A stretch of DNA of 11,589 bases from NCBI GenBank assembly GCA_013205645.1, contig JABMMH010000112.1, positions 1-11,589 on the forward strand, in the 5' to 3' direction. A program made the translations under genes and the position numbers. Under the pieces are notes generated by a model. The model made no database searches, had not been told where the DNA came from, and was given only the letters and a program-made list of their open reading frames with translations. Every line of letters begins with the position of its first letter. Within the stretch, counting starts at the first letter, position 1. Positions 1-6,479 of this stretch are shown here, in pieces. This stretch comes from Polaromonas sp. (GTDB lineage: Bacteria > Pseudomonadota > Gammaproteobacteria > Burkholderiales > Burkholderiaceae_C).

Positions 1-230
1 AACTTGCGCCCGATCAGGCGCTTGACCGCGTACAGCGTGTTGCGCGGGTTGGTCACCGCTTGGCGTTTGGCTGAAGCGCCCACCAGCACGTCGCCACCTT
101 CTTGGTACGCGACGATGGACGGTGTTGTGCGTGCGCCTTCAGAGTTTTCAATGACGCGGGGCGTGTTGCCCTCCATGACGGAAACGCAGCTGTTGGTGGT
201 TCCGAGGTCAATGCCGATGATTCTTCCCAT
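1..230 (-). CDS. dnaK: Chaperone DnaK (Hsp70), N-terminal fragment, cut by window edge
   Basis: ATP-dependent Hsp70 chaperone of the cytoplasm, working with DnaJ and the exchange factor GrpE. Only the first 76 residues are present, the rest lying beyond position 1. The start MGRIIGIDLGTTNSCVSV holds the phosphate-1 loop of the Hsp70 ATPase (DLGTTNS). It is followed by ENSEGARTTPS and by AVKRLIGRK near the window edge, all hallmark Hsp70 segments. The start at 230 is supported by AGGAG placed nine bases upstream of the ATG. It lies 146 bases downstream of grpE on the same strand, the usual grpE-dnaK(-dnaJ) order. The gap contains a sigma-32-like promoter, so dnaK may be transcribed both from grpE and on its own. 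Family identity is very secure. Confidence 0.97.
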   Translation of the reverse strand, partial: MGRIIGIDLGTTNSCVSVMEGNTPRVIENSEGARTTPSIVAYQEGGDVLVGASAKRQAVTNPRNTLYAVKRLIGRK

Positions 231-273
231 GATGCTCAACTCCTGTTATTTTTAATGAATGCTGCCGAAAGAG

Positions 274-291
274 GACCCTGATGTTGGGGTC
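274..291 (-). other. Small hairpin in the dnaK leader
   Basis: GACCC and GGGTC form a five-pair stem around an eight-base loop, about 45 bases upstream of the dnaK start. No T-run follows in the dnaK direction, so it is not a standard terminator. It could modestly affect leader folding or mRNA stability, but five pairs can arise by chance. There is no evidence that it is a thermosensor, because it does not cover the ribosome-binding site. Confidence 0.2.
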
Positions 292-335
292 TGCTCATCT
301 GGCGAATTGACTGCTTGTTTGATGTTACGAAGCTG

Positions 336-363
336 ACTTAAGGTTAAGTGCTGAAACTTCAAG
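336..363 (-). promoter_or_regulatory. Possible sigma-32 (heat-shock) promoter for dnaK
   Basis: Reading towards dnaK, CTTGAAG (357-363) is followed after 13 bases by CCTTAAGT (336-343). The sigma-32 consensus is CTTGAAA, 11-16 bases, CCCCATNT. The -35 element matches six of seven; the -10 element is poor. The spacing is identical to that of the much better promoter upstream of grpE. The -10 region overlaps a perfect inverted repeat, ACTTAA-GG-TTAAGT (336-349). It starts just downstream of the grpE stop, leaving a leader of about 100 bases before dnaK. Confidence 0.4.
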
Positions 364-376
364 ACCCAGTGGTTGC

Positions 377-958
377 TTATTTAGGCGCGGCAACAGTAAC
401 CAGAGCCGGGCGCAGCACACGGTCAGCGATGAGATAGCCCTTTTGCAAGACCATGACCACGGTGTTGGTCTCTTGCGTTGACTCAGCCGGCAGCGGCACC
501 ATACTGATCGCTTGGTGCTGGTGCGGATCGAACTTGTCTCCGGCAGCCGGGTCGATGGCCATCACACGGTTGCGCTCCAGCGCGCTCTTGAGCTGCTTCA
601 GCGTGGCTTCAGTGCCTTCGCGGATTTGCTCGGTATTGGCTTCTTTGAGCTGCAGACCGGCTTCTAGGCTGTCGGCGACAGGCAGCAGGCTTTCGGCAAA
701 ACTCTCGAGGGCAAACTTGCGCGCCTTCGAGATTTCTTCGTCAGCCCGGCGACGGGAATTTTCTGCTTCAGCTTTGGCGCGCAAGTAGCTGTCGGCCAAT
801 TCTGTATTTTTAGCTTGCAAGGCCAGAATTTCTGCCTGCAAGCCAGGCAACGCCTCAATGGCATCGACTTCATTGGCTGATTGCGCCGCCTCGAGTTCTT
901 CCGGGCTGGGGGCGCCGGTCAGGTTTTGGTTTTGTTCGGGTGAGTTTTTTTGTTGCAT
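377..958 (-). CDS. grpE: Nucleotide exchange factor GrpE
   Basis: Cytoplasmic homodimeric co-chaperone that releases ADP from DnaK and so resets the chaperone cycle. The 193-residue protein has the expected plan. A polar, low-complexity N-terminus (residues 1-35) is followed by a long charged helix forming the dimer coiled coil (about 38-100, including AENSRRRADEEISKARKFA). A C-terminal beta-rich head follows, with FDPHQHQAI and the family signature VMVLQKGYLIADRVLRPALV near the end. Length is typical for the family. Start 958 is the only in-frame ATG before the conserved region, but no clear Shine-Dalgarno sequence is visible in front of it. The gene is immediately followed by dnaK and preceded by an HxlR-type regulator on the same strand. 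A near-consensus sigma-32 promoter at 991-1018 points to heat-shock control. Confidence 0.97.
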   Translation of the reverse strand: MQQKNSPEQNQNLTGAPSPEELEAAQSANEVDAIEALPGLQAEILALQAKNTELADSYLRAKAEAENSRRRADEEISKARKFALESFAESLLPVADSLEAGLQLKEANTEQIREGTEATLKQLKSALERNRVMAIDPAAGDKFDPHQHQAISMVPLPAESTQETNTVVMVLQKGYLIADRVLRPALVTVAAPK

Positions 959-990
959 TGGAACTTGGTTGGAAATGCGTTCAGAAAAGC

Positions 991-1018
991 ATTTGGGGAT
1001 GCCATGGCCCTTTTCAAG
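991..1018 (-). promoter_or_regulatory. Sigma-32 (RpoH) heat-shock promoter of grpE
   Basis: Reading towards grpE, CTTGAAA (1012-1018) is followed after exactly 13 bases by CCCCAAAT (991-998). The -35 box is a full match to the RpoH consensus CTTGAAA, and the -10 box matches CCCCATNT at all but one defined position. The element is intergenic, between the HxlR-type gene stop (1054) and grpE. It would start transcription near 984, leaving a leader of about 25 bases. Confidence 0.85.
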
Positions 1019-1053
1019 GCATGGGATTTAAAAAGCACCCGTTGGTGACGGGC

Positions 1054-1383
1054 TTACTTGGCGGGGGGGTTGACGCTGGCCGCTTTGACCTGGCTGGCCG
1101 ACCATTTGCTGGCAAACGCCGGCAACTCGTTCAGGCGTTTCAGCAGGTCTGTGCCCATAGTAGTGACGATATAGCCATTGCCGTCATGGAGCATCAGGCC
1201 AGCCGCGCGAAGCTCTTTGATGCGGGTGTTCAGGGTGTTCGGGGTGATGTTGCCGATGCTGTCTTGCAGCAGGCGAAAAGTCTGGGGGTGGCCGTTCTTG
1301 AGTGCCCATAAAACACGCAGCGCATAGCGTGACTCCAGCAACTCCAGCAGTTGGCCTACCGCCGCGTTTTCCTTCGCACCCAT
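1054..1383 (-). CDS. HxlR-family winged helix-turn-helix transcriptional regulator
   Basis: A small DNA-binding protein of 109 residues. It shows the HxlR/MarR-like winged-helix plan: LLELLESRYALRVLWALKNG (helices 1-2), FRLLQDSIGNITPNTLNTRIKELRAAGLM (recognition helix) and GYIVTTMGTDLL (wing and C-terminal dimer helix). Length is typical of HxlR proteins. The N-terminal cysteine used by redox- or aldehyde-sensing members (QorR, HypR, HxlR itself) is absent; indeed the protein has no cysteine, so any signal must be sensed differently. An alternative start at 1392 adds three residues, but AGAGG then touches its ATG, whereas it sits nine bases before the ATG at 1383, which I therefore prefer. 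The gene is co-directional with grpE, whose heat-shock promoter lies 36 bases downstream of its stop. Its target cannot be read from the sequence. Confidence 0.85.
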   Translation of the reverse strand: MGAKENAAVGQLLELLESRYALRVLWALKNGHPQTFRLLQDSIGNITPNTLNTRIKELRAAGLMLHDGNGYIVTTMGTDLLKRLNELPAFASKWSASQVKAASVNPPAK

Positions 1384-1497
1384 GGAACTCATCCTCTTCT
1401 CGTCTTCTTTTTGAATTTCTGCAAAACTGCCATGAGCCTACGCTTGCCGGACAAATGTAACTTAATTTTCCGGGTTTGTCGCTTCTTCGCTCCTGTT

Positions 1498-1525
1498 TTT
1501 ATAGCTTACAGATCAATGACTGCAA
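1498..1525 (-). promoter_or_regulatory. Weak candidate promoter upstream of the HxlR-type gene
   Basis: On the minus strand TTGCAG (1520-1525) is followed after 16 bases by TATAAA (1498-1503). The -10 is good and the -35 poor, and the resulting leader would be about 100 bases. The surrounding gap (1393-1599) is AT-rich and contains no gene I can support. The same stretch resembles a Comamonadaceae intergenic repeat, which makes the promoter reading uncertain. Confidence 0.25.
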
Positions 1526-1599
1526 GCCGTTACGGTGATCTCCCGATTGACATTTTTGGATTCATCTGGTGTTTTGTTTATTTTAAATTTTATGTGGGC

Positions 1600-2241
1600 T
1601 CAGGGTTGCATCGTGTGCAGGTTGTTGCCTTTTTGCAAACGTTCACGGCTATTGGACAAATGCGTGCGCATGGCGGCCCGAGCGGCCTCGACGTTTTGCT
1701 GTTGACGCGGGTGCGCGGAATGATCATCGTGCCAAGGTAGGTCATCAGGCCCGCAAAGTGGCGGTTGCCGGTCAAGTGGGCCACTTCCAGTGGAACTGAA
1801 AGTCAGGGGGCACCGCATCTGAATCTTGATGAATGGACTCTTGAAAGGCGTCCAAAGCGGCCTTCATGGCCTTCATGGCCAGCAGGTTGTCAGGGGTGCG
1901 GCGCAGCGCGGCAAGACCAGCGATTTCGGTCTCTAAGCTGATACGCAGTTCCAGCATAAAGGTGCCTATGCCATGCCGGGTTTCAGCCAGCGCGGAGGCT
2001 TGCAACTTGTAGATAGCTTCGCGCACGACAGTCCGGCTGACGCCGAAGTGGCTCATGATTTCGGATTCGGTTGGCAGTTTGGTGCCGGGCTGGAGTTGGC
2101 CTTCTCGAATGCTGCCAGCCAAGCTGTCGACGACTTCAGTCACCAAGCCACGGGGATGGCGCGCTTCTGTACGTTCTTTGAGGGCAAAGGGGGCCAAGCC
2201 GCTGGCGGGTCCGGTGCTGGCAAGGGTTTCTAGGGGGTCAT
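1600..2241 (-). pseudogene. Degraded FadR-type GntR-family transcriptional regulator (FCD domain)
   Basis: The intact ancestor was a GntR-family regulator with an N-terminal winged helix and a C-terminal all-helical FCD ligand domain. From the ATG at 2241, residues 30-95 give a good GntR winged helix (LVTEVVDSLAGSIREGQLQPGTKLP, SEIMSHFGVSRTVVREAI, RHGIGTF). The linker that normally follows GTF seems deleted, joining directly to ELRISLETEIAGLAALRRT. After DFQFH one base is missing: the frame runs to a stop near 1772, while the expected HLTGNRHFAGLMTYLGTMII PRTRVNS continuation is in the next frame. A second deletion then joins RVNS to the final helix (VEAARAAMRTHLSNSRERL), ending at the stop at 1600. 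Three separate lesions argue for a genuine pseudogene rather than one sequencing error. It is divergent from garL and was probably its regulator. Confidence 0.88.
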
Positions 2242-2312
2242 CAATGAGGGATTGATATTAAAGTTTGAGCTTTGAGGGTTTATGTCAGGCAACGCATCAC
2301 TGATGTCTTGAC

Positions 2313-2322
2313 TTGTCGACAC
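2313..2322. promoter_or_regulatory. Candidate GntR/FadR-family operator (TGTCGACA palindrome)
   Basis: TTGTCGACAC contains a perfect eight-base palindrome, TGTCGACA (2314-2321). It lies 56 bases upstream of garL in the 136-base gap to the divergent GntR pseudogene. FCD-type GntR regulators often bind short palindromes with TTGT/ACAA half-sites, so location and shape fit. Just upstream is TTGACT (2308-2313), a fair -35 element, although I could not find a convincing -10 at the right spacing. Because the adjacent regulator is broken, the site may now be unused. Confidence 0.4.
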
Positions 2323-2377
2323 TTTATCAAATCCTCATGAAAAGTTTAATTCAACTCATAAGCGATCCAACTCAGCC

Positions 2378-3160
2378 ATGACACCAACCGTTCCTTACCA
2401 ATCCTTCCCCAACAGTTTCAAGCGCGATTTGCTGGCGGGTAAAAAACTCATCGGCTGCTGGTCGTCGCTGGCCAGTCCGATCACAGCGGAGGTTCTGGGT
2501 TTGGCGGGTTTTGACTGGATTCTGCTGGACGGCGAGCATTCGCCAAACGATGTCAACACGTTTATTCCGCAACTCATGGCGCTGAAGGACAGCCCGACCG
2601 CACCTATCGTGCGGCCGTCGTGCAACAGCGCGGTTGAGATCAAAAGATTGCTAGACGCGGGCTTTTACAACTTCTTGGTGCCCTTCGTTGAAAGTGCTGA
2701 AGAAGCGCGCAATGCGGTTTCTGCCACGCGTTATCCACCGCAAGGCATTCGCGGTGTGGCGGTGTCGCAGCGCAGCAATCGTTACGGCTCCATTCCAGAT
2801 TATCTGAAAAACATCAACGAGCACATCTGCGTGATGGTTCAAATCGAGAGTCTGGCTGGCGTGGCCGCAGTCAAAGCGATTGCCGCAATAGACGGTGTTG
2901 ACTCTATCTTTGTCGGCCCTTCAGATTTGGCCGCTGCGCTGGGGCATCTGGGCAATCCGTCACACCCCGAGGTTCAAGCCGTGATCGCCAAAGTGTTTGC
3001 CGATGTCAAGGCTGCCGGCAAACCGGTCGGCATTTTGGCGCCACTCGAAGCACAAGCTCGCAACTACTTGGCGCTGGGCGCGACTTTCGTGGGCGTCGGC
3101 AGCGACCTCGGGACTTTCCGCAGCGCCACTCAAGCCTTGTGCGATCGCTACCGCGATTGA
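2378..3160 (+). CDS. garL: 5-dehydro-4-deoxy-D-glucarate aldolase GarL (HpaI/HHED class II aldolase)
   Basis: Metal-dependent class II aldolase that reversibly cleaves 5-keto-4-deoxy- or 2-keto-3-deoxy-glucarate to pyruvate and tartronate semialdehyde. The 260-residue protein aligns closely, from memory, with E. coli GarL (256 aa). Shared segments are GCWSSLASPITAEVLGLAGFDW, LDGEHSPND with the catalytic His54, RRLLDxGFYNFL, RYPPQGIRGV, VQIES with metal ligand Glu157, VGPSDLAAALGHLGNPSHP with Asp183, and VGSDLGTFRSATQ near the end. Arg79 corresponds to the substrate-binding arginine. An in-frame stop lies just upstream of the ATG, so this is the first possible ATG; no good ribosome-binding site is visible. 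garR follows 47 bases downstream on the same strand and consumes the aldehyde product. No dehydratase or glycerate kinase gene is present in the window, so the physiological substrate could differ. Confidence 0.93.
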   Translation: MTPTVPYQSFPNSFKRDLLAGKKLIGCWSSLASPITAEVLGLAGFDWILLDGEHSPNDVNTFIPQLMALKDSPTAPIVRPSCNSAVEIKRLLDAGFYNFLVPFVESAEEARNAVSATRYPPQGIRGVAVSQRSNRYGSIPDYLKNINEHICVMVQIESLAGVAAVKAIAAIDGVDSIFVGPSDLAAALGHLGNPSHPEVQAVIAKVFADVKAAGKPVGILAPLEAQARNYLALGATFVGVGSDLGTFRSATQALCDRYRD

Positions 3161-3207
3161 GTGGCGATCCATTTCACCCATTTTTGAACTGAGAAGGGAG
3201 TATTTGA

Positions 3208-4095
3208 ATGAGCAAACTTGGATTCATTGGCTTGGGCATCATGGGTGCGCCCATGGCTGCCCATTTGATCAAAGCCGGGCATGAGGTTTTCCTGAATACC
3301 CGCAGCAAGATACCGGCCGATCTGTTGACCGGCAGCGCCATCGCCAGTGCCTCGCCGCGTGAAGTGGCTGAGCGCGCAGACATTATTTTCATGATGCTGC
3401 CCGACACACCGGATGTCGACAAAGTGCTGTTTGGCGAGAACGGTGTCGCCGCCGGCTTGTCCAAAGGCAAGACGGTGGTCGACATGAGCTCGATCTCACC
3501 GATGGACACCAAGACCTTTGCGCAAAAGATCAACGCCCTGGGCGCTGACTATCTGGACGCACCTGTTTCGGGTGGTGAAGTGGGTGCTAAGGCGGCGAGC
3601 CTGACCATCATGGTCGGCGGGCCCGATGCAGTGTTCGAACGCGTCAAGCCGCTGTTTGAGCTGATGGGTAAAAACATCACGCTGGTCGGTGGCAACGGCG
3701 ACGGCCAGACCTGCAAGGTCGCGAACCAGATCATCGTGGCACTGAACATCGCTGCTGTTGGCGAAGCCCTGCTGTTTGCCAGCAAGGCCGGCGCGGACCC
3801 GGCCAAAGTGCGTCAAGCCTTGATGGGTGGTTTTGCCGCCTCACGCATTTTGGAAGTGCACGGTGAGCGCATGATCAAACGAACTTTTGCCCCAGGCTTT
3901 CGGATTGGCTTACATCAAAAAGACCTGAGCTTGGCCTTGAACGGTGCGCGGGCTTTGGGTGTGGCGCTGCCGCAAACCGCCGGTGCGGCGCAACTGATGC
4001 AAGTCTGCAGTGCCAATGGCATGCAGGACTTGGACCATTCCGCCTTGGTTCGGTCGCTCGAGTTGATGGCGAACCACCCAATCGCTAAGGGCTGA
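3208..4095 (+). CDS. garR: 2-hydroxy-3-oxopropionate (tartronate semialdehyde) reductase
   Basis: Beta-hydroxyacid dehydrogenase that reduces tartronate semialdehyde to D-glycerate with NAD(P)H. The 295-residue protein starts with a Rossmann dinucleotide motif, GFIGLGIMGAPM (residues 5-16). It has the family substrate-binding motif DAPVSGGE (117-124), the catalytic lysine in CKVANQ (Lys170), and the GarR/GlxR-like ALNIAAVGEAL and FAPGFRIGLHQKDL. The C-terminal LDHSALV resembles the ADHSAL of E. coli GarR. A strong ribosome-binding site, AAGGGAG, lies seven bases before the ATG. It most likely forms an operon with garL, which makes its substrate; glyoxylate carboligase is another known source of that aldehyde. 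Beta-hydroxyacid dehydrogenases overlap in specificity (3-hydroxyisobutyrate dehydrogenase is the main alternative), but the garL neighbour favours this call. Confidence 0.92.
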   Translation: MSKLGFIGLGIMGAPMAAHLIKAGHEVFLNTRSKIPADLLTGSAIASASPREVAERADIIFMMLPDTPDVDKVLFGENGVAAGLSKGKTVVDMSSISPMDTKTFAQKINALGADYLDAPVSGGEVGAKAASLTIMVGGPDAVFERVKPLFELMGKNITLVGGNGDGQTCKVANQIIVALNIAAVGEALLFASKAGADPAKVRQALMGGFAASRILEVHGERMIKRTFAPGFRIGLHQKDLSLALNGARALGVALPQTAGAAQLMQVCSANGMQDLDHSALVRSLELMANHPIAKG

Positions 4096-4097
4096 GG

Positions 4098-4131
4098 GCT
4101 GAGCCAGCCGAAGCCGACTCAGCGCGTTTTT
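4098..4131 (+). terminator. Rho-independent terminator after garR
   Basis: GCTGAG (4098-4103) pairs with CTCAGC (4118-4123). The interior can add a few G-C pairs around CGAA, and GCG then leads into TTTTT (4127-4131). It starts three bases after the garR stop and its T-tract reaches the stop codon of the convergent ETF-QO gene. It would stop garLR transcription from running antisense into that gene. Confidence 0.6.
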
Positions 4132-5815
4132 ACATACCGCTGTAGTTGGGTCCGCCGCCGCCTTCCGGCGTGACCCAGACAATGTTTTGCGTCGGGTCTT
4201 TGATGTCGCAGGTTTTGCAGTGCACGCAGTTTTGCGCGTTGATCTGCAACCGGTCGGTGTTGTCCGGGTTCTTCACGTACTCATACACACCGGCTGGGCA
4301 GTAACGGCTTTCAGGGCCGGCGTAGAGCGCTAAATTGACGTTGACGGGCACGCTGGCGTCTTTCAGTGTCAGGTGCGCGGGTTGCTGCTCTTCGTGATTG
4401 GTGTTCGAGACAAACACTGAACTCAAGCGGTCGAAGGTGATCTTGTTGTCTGGCTTTGGGTAAACGATCGGTTGGCATTCTGCTGCCGGTTTCAGCATGA
4501 GGTGGTCGGGCACGGTACGGTGAATCGTCCACGGCGGACTCTGAATGCCCAGGCGCGGCAGCAGCCACTGCTCGATGCCGGTCATGAACGAGCCCATGTA
4601 CAAGCCTTTTTTGAACCACGCCTTGAAGTTGCGAGACTGGTTCAGTTCTTTGGCCAACCAGCTTTTGGCGTAGGCCGCCGGGTAGGCGCTGAGTTCGTCG
4701 TGCTGCCGACCATTCGTCACCGCGGCGTACGCGGCTTCAGCGGCCAGTTTGCCGGTTTTGACGGCGGCGTGGCTGCCCTTGATGCGGGCGGCGTTGAGGT
4801 AACCGGCTTCGCAGCCGATCAAGGCACCACCCGGGAACACCGTCTTCGGCAAACTCAAGGCACCACCGGCGGTGATGGCGCGCGCACCATAGCTGATGCG
4901 CTTGCCGCCTTCGAGGTACTGGCGAATCGCAGGGTGCGTTTTCCAACGCTGCATTTCTTCAAACGGGCTGAGGAATGGGTTGCTGTAGTCCAGCCCGGTG
5001 ACCAGCCCAAGCGTGACCTTGTTGTCTTCCAAGTGGTACATGAAGCCGCCGCCATAGGTGTCGGATTTCATCGGCCAGCCGGCGGTGTGCACGACCAGAC
5101 CGGCTTTGTGTTTGGCCGGGTCAATCTCCCATAACTCTTTGATGCCTAGCGCATAGGCTTGTGGGTCTTTGCCGGCGTCCAGCTTGAAGCGGCTGATCAA
5201 TTGGCGACCCAAATGGCCGCGTGCGCCTTCGGCAAACACCGTGTACTTGCCGTGCAGTTCCATGCCGAGCTGGAAGTTCTCGCCGGGTTCGCCGGTTTTG
5301 CTGACGCCCAGATTGCCGGTGGCCACGCCTTTTACTGAGCCGTCTTCGTTGTACAGCACTTCAGCGGCCGCAAAACCGGGGAAAATTTCAACGCCTAGGT
5401 TTTCAGCTTGCTGCGCCATCCAGCGCACCACATTGCCCAGGCTGACGATGTAGTTGCCCTTGTTGTGCATGCAGTCGGGGACTAAAAAGCCCGGCGTTTT
5501 GGTGGCGCCTTGCTCGCTTAAAAACAGCACTTCATCAGATGTGACGGGCTGGTTGAGGGGCGCGCCTAGGGCCTTCCAGTCGGGAATCAATTCAGTCAAG
5601 GCTTTCGGGTCCATCACCGCCCCCGAGAGAATGTGTGCGCCGGGCTCAGAGCCTTTTTCCAGCACCACCACGGAAATTTCTGTGCCGTTGGCTGCCGCCA
5701 GTTGTTTCAGGCGAATCGCTGTGGCCAAGCCGCCGGGACCACCGCCGACCACCACCACGTCATAGTCCATGGCTTCACGGGGACCGAATTGGGCCAGGAT
5801 GTCTTCGTTGTTCAT
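4130..5815 (-). CDS. Electron-transfer flavoprotein:ubiquinone oxidoreductase (ETF-QO)
   Basis: Membrane-associated FAD and 4Fe-4S enzyme that passes electrons from reduced ETF, charged by acyl-CoA dehydrogenases and similar enzymes, to ubiquinone. The 561-residue protein has an N-terminal FAD-binding motif, VVVVGGGPGGLATAIRL (about residues 19-35), and GFMYHLEDNKVTLGLVTGLDY. Further on comes PGGALIGCEAGYLNAARIKGSHAAVKTG. The C-terminal ferredoxin-like domain has four cluster cysteines at 506, 530, 533 and 536 (RYCPAGVYEY, NCVHCKTCDIKDP). Length matches bacterial and mitochondrial ETF-QO. I start at MNNEDILAQ (5815) because GGAG lies ten bases upstream; a further in-frame ATG at 5893 would add 26 residues without family similarity. 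It is divergent from the thioesterase gene. The etfAB genes are not in this window. Confidence 0.95.
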   Translation of the reverse strand: MNNEDILAQFGPREAMDYDVVVVGGGPGGLATAIRLKQLAAANGTEISVVVLEKGSEPGAHILSGAVMDPKALTELIPDWKALGAPLNQPVTSDEVLFLSEQGATKTPGFLVPDCMHNKGNYIVSLGNVVRWMAQQAENLGVEIFPGFAAAEVLYNEDGSVKGVATGNLGVSKTGEPGENFQLGMELHGKYTVFAEGARGHLGRQLISRFKLDAGKDPQAYALGIKELWEIDPAKHKAGLVVHTAGWPMKSDTYGGGFMYHLEDNKVTLGLVTGLDYSNPFLSPFEEMQRWKTHPAIRQYLEGGKRISYGARAITAGGALSLPKTVFPGGALIGCEAGYLNAARIKGSHAAVKTGKLAAEAAYAAVTNGRQHDELSAYPAAYAKSWLAKELNQSRNFKAWFKKGLYMGSFMTGIEQWLLPRLGIQSPPWTIHRTVPDHLMLKPAAECQPIVYPKPDNKITFDRLSSVFVSNTNHEEQQPAHLTLKDASVPVNVNLALYAGPESRYCPAGVYEYVKNPDNTDRLQINAQNCVHCKTCDIKDPTQNIVWVTPEGGGGPNYSGM

Positions 5816-6050
5816 GCGGTGGGGGCTCCGTGATAATTGAGTTTTGCGGTGTCTAGCTGGCTGCAAGGGTAAGGGTTTACCTGCGGCTAGCAATGAATTT
5901 ATTATGCCGTCTGTGGGTCACGCATCGTCGTCGAAGCATATTTGCGCTGCTGTATTCTTTCGCTAGGGACGGTCAATGGCCGTCGCTTGCACAATCCGCC
6001 GCGTGTGTGCTGTTCACGCTCGGCATTCTGGTTTCAAACAAGGTACACGC

Positions 6051-6479
6051 ATGAAGATCGAGATTCCCGAGAAGAAAAAATTCGTCTACGAAATGCTCAT
6101 CCCGATCCGTTGGGGCGACATGGACGTGATGGGCCATGTCAACAACTGCTCTTACTTCCGTTATTTGGAGGTGATCCGCGTGGACTGGACGCGCAGCATC
6201 GGCGCCATGCCCGACCCCAAAGGTGACGGCACGGTCATCATCAACGCTTTTTGCAACTTCTACAAGCAGCTGGAATACCCGGGCGACTTGTTGGTCAAAA
6301 TGTATGTGAGCGATGCTGCGCGCACAACCTTTGAAACTTGGGCCACGATGGAGCGGGTAGACCAGCCCGGCGTGATTTACGCGGCCGGTGGTGCCACCGT
6401 CATTTGGGTCGACTCGCCTGCGCAAAAAGCCAAGAGCTTGCCGGATCACGTTCGAAAAATTGTCTCAGGTCTTGACTGA
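6051..6479 (+). CDS. Hot-dog fold acyl-CoA thioesterase (4HBT/YbgC-FadM type)
   Basis: Predicted cytoplasmic thioesterase that hydrolyses acyl-CoA to free acid and CoA. The 142-residue, single-domain protein carries the 4-hydroxybenzoyl-CoA thioesterase family signature RWGDMDVMGHVNNCSYFRYLE at residues 20-40. Asp25 stands where the catalytic aspartate (Asp17) of the Pseudomonas enzyme lies. Length is normal for the family. The start at 6051 is supported by AAGG seven bases upstream; an in-frame ATG at 5976 would add 25 residues with no ribosome-binding site or similarity. The gene is divergent from ETF-QO, which fits a role in acyl-CoA handling, but its substrate chain length cannot be told from sequence. 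Its last 15 bases overlap the 3' end of the convergent glutaredoxin-like gene. Confidence 0.88.
   Translation: MKIEIPEKKKFVYEMLIPIRWGDMDVMGHVNNCSYFRYLEVIRVDWTRSIGAMPDPKGDGTVIINAFCNFYKQLEYPGDLLVKMYVSDAARTTFETWATMERVDQPGVIYAAGGATVIWVDSPAQKAKSLPDHVRKIVSGLD

Noticed and set aside
4..255. Plus-strand open frame of 83 codons at the left edge
   Set aside because: Antisense to the unmistakable N-terminus of DnaK.
336..349. Inverted repeat in the dnaK leader as a CIRCE/HrcA operator
   Set aside because: CIRCE is TTAGCACTC-N9-GAGTGCTAA; this repeat is ACTTAA-GG-TTAAGT with a two-base spacer, and no hrcA gene is seen nearby.
1547..1576. Plus-strand promoter starting with a perfect TTGACA in the gap at 1547
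   Set aside because: No acceptable -10 at 16-18 bases and no plus-strand gene follows it.
4472..5134. Plus-strand open frame of 220 codons
   Set aside because: It lies wholly antisense to the ETF-QO gene, which has clear motifs; the translation has no recognisable domain. It reflects high-GC codon bias.
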